Part shown: piece after piece, positions 10,701 through 23,352 of the stretch
Layout: every line of letters starts with the position of its first letter
Position numbering within the stretch: the stretch's first letter is position 1
Assembly: GCF_932294415.1 (NCBI RefSeq)
Contig: NC_065545.1
Location: 17,984,857-18,048,856 of the forward strand
DNA length: 64,000 nucleotides
Direction: 5' to 3'
Source of the DNA: Quercus robur
Taxonomy: Eukaryota; Streptophyta; Magnoliopsida; Fagales; Fagaceae
Made by a program: the position numbers and the translations under genes
Notes under the pieces: generated by a model
What the model was told of the DNA's origin: nothing
The model's database searches: none
What the model saw: only the letters and a program-made list of their open reading frames with translations

Positions 10701-12600
10701 TGACAGATAAGCCTCTACAGAGAGCAATGAGTAATCCTGAAGCCACTGGACAAATGGCGTTGTGGGCAATCGAGTTGAGCGAGTTTGACATACAATATAG
10801 CCCGCGCACTGCCGTGAAGGTGCAGGTGGTCGCTGACTTTATCGCGGAATTCACCAATGTGGAAGGCTAGGGGGCAGAGGAGTATCCTCAATGGATTATC
10901 CATACAGATGGGCCATCCAATAAGTAGGTTGGTGGAGCAAGGATAGTGATACACTCTCCAGAAGGGGATGAGATTGAGTGCATGGTTCGTCTTGACTTCC
11001 CTACAACTAACAATGAGGCAGAGTATGAAGCCTTAGTGGCGGGACTAGATCTCGCTAAAGCAGCAGGGGCCATAAGTATGATGGTGTATTGCGACTCACA
11101 GGTGATCACGAGCTAGGTGAACGGTGACTAGAATGCGAGGGAGAAAGGATGAAAAAGTACTTGAAGCAAGTAAGGAAGCAGGTAGGCGACGACCTTCAGG
11201 CCAAGTTTGTTCAAATCCCAAGGGAGGAGAATGAGCAAGCAAACCAACTTGCCAAGACCGCATCAGCAGAACACATGCTTGTCTCCAGTAAGGTACTTTC
11301 TTTTGTTCAGCTTTCACCTTTGATAGATGACTTCGGTGTGCAGGAAATAGGCTCGGAAAGCAACTGGACCACACCGATAGTATCGTACTTAAAAGATGGC
11401 ATGCTACCCAATGGTAAGGAGGCCGTAAGAAAATTGAAGGTCCAGGCAACACGATTCGTCCAAAAAAAAGATGTCTTGTACAAGAAAGGCTTCTCCTGAC
11501 CGTACCTAAGATGCCTAGGCCCCTATGAAGCAGATTATGTCATGAGGGAAGTCCATGAAGGAATTTGCGGGAACCATTCAGGGTCACGATTGCTAATGCA
11601 CAAGCTGATTCGAGCAGGATACTATTGGCCTACCATGCAAAAGGATACCCAAGCCTATGTCAAAGCTTATGACAAGTGTCAGAGGTTCAGCAACATCATC
11701 AGACAGCCAATAGAAGAGCTCAGTCCGATGACAACCCTGTGGCCTTTTGCTCAATGGGGGTTAGACATCATAGCCTCATTCCTAATAGCAATAAGGCAAC
11801 TAAAGTTCCTAGTGGTCGGCATAGATTACTTTACCAAATGGGTGGAAGTTAAAGCCCTGGCCACCATCACGGAGAAAAATGTACGAAGCTTCATTTGGAG
11901 AAACATCATCTGCAGGTATGAGATCCTTAGAGTCTTGGTCTCGAACAATGAAAAGCAGTTCAACATCGAGTTGTTCAGGGATTTTTGCTCACAATTGGGG
12001 ATCAAGAATCACTACTTCTCACCCGCCCACCCTCAGGCCAACGAACAAGTTGAGGTCACGAACTAATCTCTGCTCAAAATCATCAAGACTCAGCTCGAGG
12101 GGGCAAAGGGTATATGGCTAGACGAGCTACCAAGTGTACTGTAGGCATACCGGATGATGGCTAGAACACCTACAGGAGAAACATCATTTCGACTAGCATA
12201 CGGAAGAGAGGTTGTTATCCCCGTTGAGGTCGGATTCACAAGCTACAAGGTGGAGAACCATGATAAGGGTAGGAACGACGAAGCCATGCGCCTATAGTTG
12301 GACCTAGTGGATGAGGTCAAAGCAATAGCTGAACAAAGTTTAGCATGATACCAAGATCTTATGGCCAAGCACTACAATTCCAGAGTCAAACATAGGGACT
12401 TTTAAGTTGGGGATCTCGTCTTGAGGAAGGTGACGGGCACTACAAGAGATCCCTTCCAAGGGAAGCTAGGACCCCAATTGGGAAGGACCCTACAGAATCA
12501 CTTCGTGGCAGAGGAAATGCACCTATCACCTGGAAACACTTGATAGACAAAAGTTACACCATCCATGGAACACCGAGCACCTAAAGAAATACTACCAGTA
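7780..12600 (+). pseudogene. gag-pol region of element 1 (fossil)
   Basis: Recognisable parts in order: retrotransposon gag (about 7800-8360, with FKTLMHLQGV and GPARIWFSRL); a Cys/His cluster (about 8551-8605); aspartic protease with DNGSSADILY (about 8971-9005); reverse transcriptase (about 9690-10120, with WRMCVDFADLNKACPKDSYP and YVDDM); RNase H (about 10400-10870); a second, archaeal-type RNase H (about 10890-11110, with NNEAEYEALVAGLDLA); the integrase zinc domain (about 11540-11690) and core (about 11750-12060, with GLDIIASF and DYFTKWVE). It is broken at many places and should not be read as a working polyprotein. Confidence 0.9.
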
Positions 12601-12799
12601 GACAACGACATGCAGACCATTTCTTATTTCCATTTTATTTCATTTTAGTTGTTTTTATTATCTAGAGTACTTTTTAGCTCAAAGGGCAACTTTATATTTT
12701 TTCAAAACAATTTTTGGCTTATGCACGTATTTATCATAATAAGAGGAGTTATTCGGATATATCATGTGCATATATACATCTCTACAAAACCATATCTAC

Positions 12800-13450
12800 A
12801 ATCAAGTCCTTAGGTGGACGGATGCACCCTAAGGATGCATTAAAATTTATTAAAGTCCATTAGTGGATGGATACATCCCAAGGGATGACTTAAAAATTTA
12901 TACAAGTCCATGAGTGGACAGGTGCATCCAAGGGATGCCTTGCAATTAAAGTCCATTAGTGGACGGGCGCATCCAAGGGATTCCTTGCAATTTATTAAAT
13001 TCCATTAGTGGACGGATACATCCAAGGGATACCTTGAAAGATATACAAGTTCATAAGTGGACGGACACATTCTTAAGTGGACGGACACGGCCTTAAAATG
13101 GACGGACACACCTTTAAGTGGACAGACACATCCATGTACGCCTTAAAATTCTACCAGTCCGTGAGGTGGATGGATCACATGTCTCAAATGTCTACTTAGA
13201 TCAACTTATAAAGTGGATAGACGACCGTCACCCTGGAATATTCTTATTAAAATTGACGGGTTAAAATACAATAACTGACGGGTCCCTAGTCAAAATATTC
13301 TAAGTCCTACAGGGTGGACGGATGACCCAAGATATAGATGGGTACCTGGTCTTACAAATTTTACTAAGTCCTACCTATGAGGTGGACAGATAACCTAAGA
13401 TTTTGACGAGTACCTGGTCTTACGAATGATATAAGCTCTACCTGCGGGGT
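12800..13450 (+). repeat. Tandem repeats downstream of integrase in element 1
   Basis: At least five units of about 55-65 bp run from about 12825 to 13090. Each has the pattern gtccattagtggacgga, then cat-ccaagggat, then a T/A-rich spacer. Shorter aagtggacggacaca units follow. The block lies between integrase and the antisense region, where Tat-like elements often carry tandem repeats. Confidence 0.75.
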
Positions 13451-13669
13451 GGATGAATAGAATAAAATATCAACAATACCAATACAATAGAGGCATACAT
13501 GATAGCAATAAAGACAAAATATAACAAAGTATAGGCAACGGATAGAAGATAGTAAATGTAACCCGAACGGGTAATTGTCTTTACATGAAAAATCCCAAAA
13601 AGAAGGGGCATTAATTACTATCTTACAAATGATTTCACAAAATACTTAAATACAAAAAAGAAATAAAAA

Positions 13670-15914
13670 TCAAGACGGAGGGGCATCAGGTACGATAGGA
13701 TTCACTATGGGCAGACTGTTGATAGTGGTAAGGTTTTCAGCGGGTGGATCATTGGAACCACCAGGAGTAGGTTGGGCAATGACCACGTCGTTAGTCTCCA
13801 CCTCTTGCTCAACCGTAGGAGTGGAGTCAATGGTCTCATCGCTGACGATGTCCTCTCCTTCAAGTGTCGGGGAGACGGTGGTGTCTATTGTGATTTGGGA
13901 CAAGTCAAGGTTGGGATGAGCAGCTCTCACCTGCTTCAAGCAATCCTCTAACCTTTCGCCGTAGTAGATGCCACACGCATCGAAGAAGGGTTGGAAAATG
14001 TGAAACTCCGCCACGACGTTGGCTCTGGCCTTCTTCATCTGTTCACAAAGAGAGGCCAATTCCATCGCCAAATTGGTCTTTGCCTTCTCTACTTCCTCTG
14101 GTCGACGGGTCTCTTCCGTAAGCGTTTTAGTCTTAGCTATCAGCTCCTAGTTAAGGGTACGGACGGCCTTCGAGTATTGAGCTCGCTCTTTATTTTTAAT
14201 CTCCTAGCGCTTGCAAAACTGTCGGATCACCCCCTCGCTGGCCACACACCTATCCTGAAGGGCCTTCATGCATACCAACGCCTGAGACAAAGCATGACGG
14301 TTAAAACCAAGAGAATAATTAAAGTGTAACATAATTGACGAGAACATACCCTCGACAAGTCATAGAGGCTATAAGCCCCGAAGTCCTCCGAAGTTTGCCC
14401 CCCACACGGATCCAGGTCCGTCTCCTTGATGATCGAAGTGACCATCTAGACGGCGTAATCTTTGTGAGTAACAAGCCTCTAGACGGGGTCAATAGCAACG
14501 GGCCCTTTCCCCATCATTAGACCTTTCCCAGATCCATGACGAGGGGGAGGGGGCGACGGAGCCTTTTGCTGTTGCTCTCAATCAGCGGACCCATCCCCTT
14601 CTTCGACGGATGATCATCTTTGGTGTTAGGTTTTCTCTTAAGTGTGGCTTTAGGGCACACGTTAGGAGCTAATCTCGATGCTTGCTCCTGCTGCTTACGA
14701 GCAACAGCTGCCTTCCTCACCAAAGCTTTTTGCCTGCCTATGTCCATCTCTGAAAAAGCAATAAGGTGTGTTATACAGACGGAAGGAGTAAAAACAGCAA
14801 TAGATGGACAAAGGAACTTATGGTGACAGGAAGAAGCGTGCAACCGTCGGGCTGTGGGAGTTAGCTCTAGACCACCACAAAAAGCGTAAAGGGTGTCGAG
14901 GGTGACCAAATCCTTCCACTTCCTTTCTTCTAGAGGGATCGCCCAAACTCTCTTGAGGAAATTCTTCTGTTCGTCAGTTATCTCGGGATGGACCTGAGCT
15001 AAAAAACAAAAACTGCAAAAGGTTAAGTACACAATCTAGGCTAATAGGGTGACAAAAAGGGACATCGGCGACTCACCAAACTCCTTGACTACACCCCAAG
15101 TATTGTCAAACCCGTTAGGCATGCAATCCTACTCTTCAAGCCTGCACACCTATTCTGTCCCCTTAATGAAAAAATACCTATTCTTCCAATTTCTATTGGA
15201 GTCTGGCATGTCGGACGCTAATCTAAGTGACGACTTCCTAGCCAAAAAATGGTAAATGATTTTTGACAAAGTGATTTTCTAGGGCTTATAATAATAAAAG
15301 AACTCATCAAGCGTAAGCCAACGGTTCCCTCCACTCAGTTAACCCCATATCACCTCGGCACCTATAAAGATCCTCCAGGCGTTCGGGGCGATCTGGCTAA
15401 CGGACAGGTCAAGGAAGTTGGCGAGTTGACAGTGCAGCACCGTCAGTGGCAATCTCAACCCAGTAGTAAACATGGCATCATTCATTCCCACGTCTACCGT
15501 CTTCCCTGAATAACATTTCTTAAACTTTTCTGGCAGATGGAGGGGAATGTTGTCTAGGATTTGGTGACGGTCACGAAGGGTGTTAAAAACTTTCCTAGTC
15601 ATGGTCGGGTAAAATTCATTTACCGTCCATATACTTGGTAAAATGAAGGGCCCGGTTCCACTACTGTCAACCTAGCTTACCGACCCTTCATCATATTGTT
15701 CACTCCCCCCATCACTCTCATTTCCCTCGTCATCATATCCTCCCTCCTCCTCGTCTCCTTCCTTCCCTTCGACATCTCCTTCCTCTTCCTCATCACAACC
15801 CTCTTCCCCCTTCAGTAGGAGAATGGGCAGATGGTTCCCTTGTTGGGGACCAGGATAAATCCTCATCGGGCTCATGCCCTGACGGATAGACCTCGTCGTA
15901 GCTCGTGCCTTCAA
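13670..15914 (-). pseudogene. Antisense coding region of element 1 (fossil)
   Basis: Several minus-strand open stretches lie here: about 13670-14071, 14517-15032, 15339-15602 and 15672-15914. The last encodes a Glu/Asp/Gly-rich acidic tract. One contains GLRLPLTVLHCQLANFLDLS, typical in style of the antisense protein found between integrase and 3' LTR in Tat-lineage elements. The region is broken. The function of such antisense proteins is not known to me. Confidence 0.55.
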
Positions 15915-16399
15915 GGACTAACGATGATTGTTCGCTCGTCGTTTCTCTACCACCTGACATCTATTCACCTACAAGCGACAGAGGTATTCTAAGAACCTAT
16001 TTGACTTGTCTCTAAACAAGCGATGACAAACAATAAGGTAAATAAAAATTAATGACAAGGCGAAGAAACTTACTGTATGACGGTTGCACGAAAAGTGACG
16101 GTTGTACGAAAATGACGGCGCAACACGATAACTCTAATTTCCCAAGCTCTCAGATAACGAAAAGAAAATTAGAAAAGAATGACTGAAGAACAAGGAAATA
16201 TTTATAGAGAGAAGGGGTGCAGTATATGAAACAACACTCATGATTGGAAACGAGACCAACCAACAAGCGCCACATGTCACCTCTCATATTAACCAAGAGC
16301 TACCTATGCCATTTAATGACACAAGCTCTTATAAAACCTATTAATGGTCATAAATGCTCATGTACTCCACGGCCCGTCAGCCAAAGCTAATGAGACCAC

Positions 16400-16414
16400 G
16401 GAGTAGGGGGCAAC
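16400..16414 (+). other. Polypurine tract of element 1
   Basis: The purine-rich run ggagtaggggg followed by caac lies directly before the 3' LTR start, the expected position for the plus-strand primer. Confidence 0.65.
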
Positions 16415-16998
16415 TGATAAAGGTGTTGCAAATGATTTAATGAGTCACACACAAGGAAGCTGATGGTTTCCATAGGCCCGTCAACTTCATATGCATATGC
16501 AGGACAAGAGCAGCAACACTATAAGTTGACGATCCCACCACAATACTCAACGGGCGAGGCAAGTGGCTGACGAGGGAGAAGAGGCCAACGGGCGTGAAAA
16601 AGTTGACGGGTCCAGCCTGGCTTAGCTTGACCTCCACGAATGTCTGTACATGGAAATGTCTTGTGCCCTAATAAGAGGAATCTCTATAGGGAAAGAATCC
16701 CGTAAAATATGAGCATTAATGAGAATCTTCTCTATAAGGAAATACCTTCTCCGCCAAGAAACGAATATCAACTCCACACTACTATAAAACCCCAAAGCCC
16801 TCACAAATCAAGGTACGCATAATTCTCCCAGCTCTAACACTCTAGAGTTGTAGAAATTCTCTCTAACTTAACCTTTGAAGGGTATTTGGCTGGTACCACA
16901 CTGGTACTCTCTGCAAGGTCTTCTTTGTTTTTGTTTCGTAGGTTCTGTCTAGAACATGTGAGGACTGTGCAGCTCACTGACAATTTTTGGCATCATCA
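16415..16998 (+). repeat. 3' LTR of element 1
   Basis: 584 bp, TGATAA to CATCATCA, uninterrupted. Compared with the 5' LTR it has an extra segment of about 38 bp near 16555-16595 and lacks the TIR insertion. It shows the pre-insertion sequence (accacactggtactctctgc) of the 5' LTR site. Confidence 0.92.
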
Positions 16999-17708
16999 CC
17001 CGCCATTGAGTCAAAAGCATATATAATAATGTGGCTAAGTTTTTATTTTTTCACCCTAATATTTTTATTACTTCAAAGATTAGCAATAGAAAGTGGATTC
17101 TAATTGTGTGATAAAAATTTGTAACCTGGATAATGCAATCAGGACTTTATATATGAAAACTTATCAAAGAGGCATGCTTGTTGGAAACTTTTATCACAAA
17201 TAAAGAAAGCTAAATAAACTGATACCCCACAAATGCATTATCCATTCTTAAAAAAAAAATAATAAATAAATAAAAGGAAAAAGAAAAAAAAAAAAAGGGT
17301 AACTTTTACCACCAGGTCCCATATCAGATGCCACTTGCTAGCATAAAATTAGAATATAACTAGCTTTCAGTTAATTTAACCAATAATTTTTAAACAATTT
17401 ATTCAAAGTAATGTTGCTCACAAAACAATGGTGCTGGAGCTAGCTAGATAAGAAAATTCCTCCTGCACTTTTAAAAATTTATTTATTTATTCATATTGAC
17501 ATTTTAATAGTAGTGTTAAAAATTAAAATACAGGAAAAAAAAAAAACGTTTTAACACAAATTTATTATTAGTAGGGAATAAGACCCGAAGAACATATAAA
17601 AAGGAACACTTTCTCGAAGGAAAAAGAAAAAAAAGAAAAAACCTCTAGATGGTTTTCCAAGAAATAAAACTGATAATTTGGATGTGATTTTCCTACATCA
17701 ACACATAA
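16999..17708. other. Non-coding spacer
   Basis: AT-rich sequence with A-runs near 17250-17300 and 17533-17545. I see no gene, RNA or repeat signature that I can name. In the uninterrupted locus this would directly continue from base 5329. Confidence 0.4.
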
Positions 17709-18538
17709 GACTGTAAACGAGCTAAGCTTTGCTGAGTAATGTGTGTTTGAGCTTAGCTTGTCAATAAAAATCAAATGCTCAAACTTGGCTTGAGTTTAAG
17801 ATAAGTTTAAAAATAATGTTTGAACTCGAGCTTGTGAAAATGCCAAAAAGTTTGAGCTCGGCTTGGCTTGGCTTGATTAATTAGTCAAGCCAAGCTCGTG
17901 CTTAATACCAAGCTCAAACTTGAGCTCAAGTCAAGCTTTTTAGCTTGGGATCCAAAAAAATTGCATCATCAAATGCTTATATCACCAAAAATCAAGTAAA
18001 CATATATATATATATATATACTCATTTTATCATGCTTCTAACACCCGTGATTAGAATTTGTTCAAATTACAATTTTACATAATTAAATCCATCCATCCAT
18101 CATCGTTTATTGTCTATAGCTTGAGTAATTGTTTAAAATACAATTTTAACATCCACATTTGTTATTCGTACAATTATAATCTTCACAAATCTAAATAAAT
18201 TAACATTCCAAAACATATATATATATATATATATATATATGAATAAACAAGCTATAAATTAACATTCCAGAACATATGTGTAATGTCATAATAATAAGTT
18301 TATTTAGTAAACATATATCAAGCTATAAACGAGCTTAACCTTGGCATGTTTTGTATCGAGCCCTATTGTTCATTAGCTTGTTCACGAACAATTTTTTTTT
18401 TTTTTGCTTGAGCTTAGCTTATTTATCAAACAAGCCTAAAACTAAGGCTCAAGCTTAGCTTATAAACAAACGAACATGAACGAGTTTTTTATCGAGCCGA
18501 GCCCAAGTTGTTCATGAACGGCTTGGTTTGTTTACAGC
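17709..18538. mobile_element. hAT-like non-autonomous element with GAGCTTAGCTT-rich ends
   Basis: The left end reads gactgtaaacgagctaagc and the right end, on the other strand, ggctgtaaacaaaccaagc. These are inverted termini continued by long subterminal regions full of agctt, gagct and caagc strings. The flanks tcaacaca (about 17697-17704) and tcaacaac (about 18542-18549) may be an 8-bp duplication. No transposase is visible. It contains two AT microsatellites (about 18001-18020 and 18217-18240). Such ctgtaaac-ended elements are common in plant genomes. The hAT assignment is an inference from the end type and duplication length. Confidence 0.6.
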
Positions 18539-20380
18539 CCCTCAACAACATGATGTCATGTCATCTCATATATATTACCAAAATTCAGAGTAATTTTGAG
18601 CATGATATTATAATTACTAATTAATCACCAAACTATATTCTCTATTAAAGAGTAATAGTGAATTATTTTGGAATTGAACATTATCTCTTGTTAGAATCTT
18701 TCAAATCAATTCTCGGTCACTTTCTTCTTCGGACATTTGGAAACCTACTCATCACAATATGAAAAAAGATGCCTCTCCTTTTTATTCTGTTCGGTGATCA
18801 TCACGTCAAAATTATGCGTATATCTAAAAGAAAGTTCATGTAATTTTCAAAGTTGCATATATCGCCACGTATCTGCAGCCAATAAAAAGCTAATAATCTT
18901 TATGTTGGTTCAATTTGCATAACTGGCTCTACACAAAGCAAGCACAAGGGCCATCACTGTAGAAGTGAAGAGTGATCATGACATCCATTTTCAAAACCAT
19001 CCATACACCCATGTGTTAACTTATTAGCAGATTACAACTTACGTACTCCACACACGCGCGCACACATACACACACAATGTTCCTTAGATTGAGATTTAAT
19101 TGTTTGATTTCCCTATTATTTTATTTTCATTTTTCTTTCTTTTTCCCTTACGGTTTCTCAACAACCAAACAACTATGGAAGAGAGCAATTATATAGTTGA
19201 CAAGGCACAATTTAGTCCCATTTTTTTTTTTAAATGCATGTGCATATTTCTTCTGTTAAAATTAACCATTTAAGCGATACGAAGATATTGAAATAAAGTT
19301 ATAACATTGAAGAGTTAATTATACATTTCAATAATTCATGATGTTAAGTGTAATTGAACTCGTAGTTTAGATGATTGGAAAAGTATAATTTGCCTCTATT
19401 TTTGGGGAGCAAGGACCAACTATGTGTATATCTGGGGTGGATTTGCTGTTATTAAGATGTTCGTTGTCTTGTTATTAAGATGTTCATAAAAAAAAAAAGA
19501 TGTTCATTGTCTTGTTTTCTTGTATTCACTTTTGACCAAGTGGGCTGATTTTCTCCGCATTGTAATGGAGACATTTTCCTTCACACATTTGTGCATGAGT
19601 TCACTTCCTCATACTTCCATGATACATAGATTTTGACCCAAACATTATGGAAAATAACTTGGAATGTGCTACCAACCAAAGGAGTACTAAAGATTCCCAA
19701 TCGATGCAATCGCTTGTCCGCTCTGCAGTGGTGAGCCAAAGACATTTTCATCTCATGCCGTCTAGGTAGCATTCAAGTAATGCCCTTTGATTTCACCTGT
19801 TTCAGCCTACGCTTTATAAATTGCTTCGGCAATAGCAAAAATAATCTGAGCTCAATCACCATGGCCATTAAGATTCTCCTTCTACAGCTTTAGAAACTCT
19901 AGTGACTGGGTGAGTATTCTTTTGAATGCTAGCTATATCTTACACGTATAGAATGAAGAATTCCAGAACTTTTTTTGTTATTTGGATGACTCACAACTCT
20001 CTTGTTAAGGAGACTGACCAAATTGATGGGGTTTGAAATGAGCGCGGAATTGTGGATTCATTAAATATATGTAGAATAAATTTGAGATTAAATTGCTAAA
20101 ATTTAATAGAATTTGAAATGAGTTTAAGATTTATATTTTTTAATAAACTTGGATTTAGAATAGATACTTTTAACCCAAACCTGTCTTTTTTCATTTTTTA
20201 TTAAATGCACTGAAATGAACCAAAGTAGAACGAATGGACCGAAATGTTAAGCTAATATGGTTGTAGGAGCGTAGCAACAATACATGTTACACTTTAGCAT
20301 TTAGATATTAATAGATAGATAGATTAATGTTATTCAAGAAAAAAATAAAATAAAACAAAAGATATAAGGAGAGAGGCAGA
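18539..20380. other. Non-coding segment, partly duplicate of 1.3-1.7 kb
   Basis: The sequence around 18775-18830 (attctg, then cacgtcaaaattatgcgtatat) matches about 1520-1560. A gcgcgc/acac run lies at about 19050-19075. A tattaagatgttcattgtcttgtt motif is locally duplicated at about 19450-19520. I see no supported gene. The short open frame at 19581-19772 (minus) has no recognisable family. Confidence 0.4.
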
Positions 20381-20399
20381 GAAGATGAACAGAATATAT

Positions 20400-21010
20400 G
20401 GTAAAGTAGTTGTAGGAGTGTCAATTCTGGTGAATGCATGTCAAGAACTAGAATACAAAGAAAAATACTTCTTCGGTTCCTGGCATCACATATTTGGATT
20501 AGATGAAGGTTCTCAGTCACTGTATGTACAGTTATTTGGTTTGTTATTTATCATTAGTGACAAAGAAGGTTGACTATCGTTGGGATGCTTCACAATTATT
20601 TGTTAATCTAGATGCAAATATTAGAAGTTTCCGAACTGTAGATATCTTAACTATGAAACAAGTCGTTGATCTCCAACCATATGACTATATGAGTCATCTT
20701 TCCATTAATGCTTTTCTAGAAACAAAATAGTGATGCTTTAAACTTAGTTGTTTCAAGTATAAATCAAGATACTTATGACAACACAAAACATGACAATCTG
20801 TTCATCTTTGCTTTAAGTATTCATCTAAAGATCTAAATATTCTCCCTATTTGCATTTAGAGCTGGTCAAGATACCTGCAAAACAAGTTGAATTTCAATGG
20901 CTTACCCAAAAATTTAAAAGATGATATTCAATGTCACAGGATTCCCCAGGTGCATGTAGGCATCTTTGTACATAAGCTGTTGCTTTCTTCTTTACTCTAC
21001 AACACTCACT
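20400..21010. repeat. Flanking segment repeated at 2.79-3.56 kb (copy 2)
   Basis: It shares gaactagaata-, cggttcctggcatcaca- and gcatctttgt with agctgttgctttcttctttactc, in the same order as copy 1. The open frames inside (20385-20573 and 20503-20730, plus) show no known domain. No glutaredoxin follows this copy; an AT microsatellite (about 21151-21190) and then the mTERF block come next. Confidence 0.5.
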
Positions 21011-21145
21011 TTTCCAATACTTTTTTTTCAACTTGTGTGAAGTGAGCATCCTCGGATTTTCAATGCAAAACGTGCATTCAAAGTTTGTGTCACACGTTGC
21101 TGTGCATACAATCTACAAATTATAAAATATGTTCACTCCAACATA

Positions 21146-21196
<51 letters not shown>

Positions 21197-21799
21197 TGGT
21201 TATCACTATCAGTCCTGAAATTTTGAGACAGAATTTTGGATAAATACTCACCCAGTGCCAGAACACAGGTTTTACATTGAAGTTGAATTCGTTATTATTA
21301 ACTCCAACCAATCTTTTCTCAAAAAAAAAAAAAAAAAAAAAACTCCGACTAATCCTAATATTATTCCCAAGGAGTATTCAATTTTTAGCCATCTTAACAA
21401 GTACATGTAAAAACTTTCTCAATCAAAGAACTATACCACAATATACAGTAAACTCCGAAACCATAAGCCTTATTGATAAATAAGGAGCAAGGTGTATCTA
21501 TGGATTTCGGGCAACTTCCACAGATCAGAAAAACAAACTGTCTCTTACTTACGTTTGACTATCAATGGGGGCTGAAGAGAGTAGTTCTAACACAATATTA
21601 ATTGATCATTTAAAATTTTATTTCACATCAAAAGGGAGGGTTGAGCAGCATTAACCACAAAGTAGAAGTTGACCACATTATCACCACTGAGGCTTTCGAA
21701 GTTTGACATTGCAGATAACCATCCTAGTCCCTAGATTAGCTCCGTCCATTCCAACATGACACAGTGACGGCAAGGATGAGTCTAAACACTATAACTTTT

Positions 21800-23340
21800 T
21801 CTCTCCCAGTGGAAGGACTTAATATTCTGTAAATATTTTTACCAATTAAACATTGGGATTTTGTAGATTTTCTGTTAAATTCTATGGATGAGTTTATCAG
21901 AACAATTTATAATATGCAAACCAAAGATTTGAAGCATCCAAATTCCATGCTGAGTTAACTCGATCCCAATGAGTTCTTGCTGTGAACCGAATCCTCCATT
22001 CAAAAAATCATTATACTACACTCAGCCACCACCAAACTGGGTTCTGTTCGACCTTGCAGTAAATTACCATTAGTCACCATTAGGCACTTCTCATTATAAC
22101 CCCAGAGAAGAATACATCAAGCAAATTCAGTCCCAGAAGCTCATGTGGGCGATCTGCAGGAGCTGCATTTTATCAGCAACCCAGGAGGTACATTTTCTAA
22201 GCCTAGATTAGGTCTTTTAGCTTTCTCAGGGACCATCCATACATCAAGACCCAACTTTGCAGATCAATCAGGATATTCTCCACACAGCTTTTAGCAGATT
22301 CAAAGAAAAGTAGAAGACCCTTCTGCGCAAACTTAAAGTTTTTCCAGTCTATTGTCTTTGAGAACTACAATGTGCTACGATTATCACTTCATGCCCAGCC
22401 CAATTAAGAATCAGCCTTAGTAATCAATTTATTCCCTATACAACTACAATCATTGCTGTATGTTTACATACCCCTGAGCAAAAAAGTACACAAACAAACA
22501 AATAATGTATGAAACTAAAAATAGTCTATTAAAGATCAATGATTTGAGTTAAATAATATCATGTATCCTGTAAAAGGGATCATCCAACTAGGCAAAAATT
22601 CAGTGATCATGTCAATCAAACCAGAAAACTTAAGCGTTAATATCCACAAAATGAATACCAATAAAAGTTGAAGCCACAAACTCTGCAAGTTTAAGAATGC
22701 ACCCAAAGACAGTAAATTTCCATTATCAAAGTAGATCACCAGGTTGAGTTTGACTACATATCTAAAAGAAAAAGGAGAAACATGATTAGATAAAGAAGTT
22801 CTCAAGATTCAAGAATGAAACTATTTCTCTTTCTTTTCTGAGGATCAACTATTGACATATTGCAGGTTTACTAGAAGAAGAATTTGCAGGAAGAAGAGTG
22901 CCTTGAGACCTGTGTCTTCAACATTTAGCAATAATAAAAATAGGTGCCAATTGCCATAAGCTCAGGACACAAATACAAAATAAAATGACTTTGGAGTCAA
23001 GCTAAGATATGAGATATCCAATAGTACTTAAAAAGGTTGTAAGCAGAAACACAAAAGATAAAAAATCATGATATTAATAACAAGGAGACTCCTATTTATT
23101 TATTTCTTTTTTTTTCCTTACTCATGGGGGTATTGGACACAAGTTGTAAAATATAAACATGAATCCCGTTTAAAATTAAGAATCCCATGTCACAGATCAA
23201 TAACTGAGATTGTTGTCTTGGAGATCACATATCCAGGAGAAAATGGTACATGATAATGCAAATGCTTTATCCAATAAGTATAAAATGTTAAACTAGCAAT
23301 TGAATAAAATGTCAAGAACTAAATTTAAGTTGGAACCAAA
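21800..23340 (-). repeat. Downstream (3') half of mTERF unit 1
   Basis: About 1.5 kb shared with unit 3 (about 29620-31400) and partly with unit 2 (about 26420-27170). Landmarks are ctgagttaactcgatccca (about 21951), gttgaagccacaaactc (about 22669) and acctgtgtcttcaacat (about 22909). On the minus strand it follows the mTERF coding region, so it may hold 3'UTR exons. Nothing in it codes for an obvious protein. Confidence 0.6.
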
Positions 23341-23352
23341 TGTTACAATCGT

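Larger units (their letters stand above)
5330..16998 (+). mobile_element. Ty3/gypsy LTR retrotransposon, Tat-like lineage (fossil, element 1)
   Basis: The element is bounded by LTRs that start TGATAA and end CATCATTA/CATCATCA. It is flanked by cccac (5325-5329) and cccgc (16999-17003), a 5-bp target duplication with one difference. It holds gag, protease, reverse transcriptase, two RNase H domains and integrase in Ty3/gypsy order. A long 3' region with antisense reading frames follows integrase. The extra RNase H and the antisense region are Tat-lineage traits. Many breaks make it clearly inactive. The LTRs differ at roughly one base in eleven by eye, suggesting insertion several million years ago or more, given slow tree rates. 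A TIR transposon sits inside the 5' LTR. Insertion separated the upstream region of the glutaredoxin at 4024-4347 from its more distal flank. Confidence 0.92.

Noticed and set aside
10715-11452. Minus-strand open frames opposite element 1 RNase H
   Set aside because: They are shadows of the coding strand of the fossil pol region.
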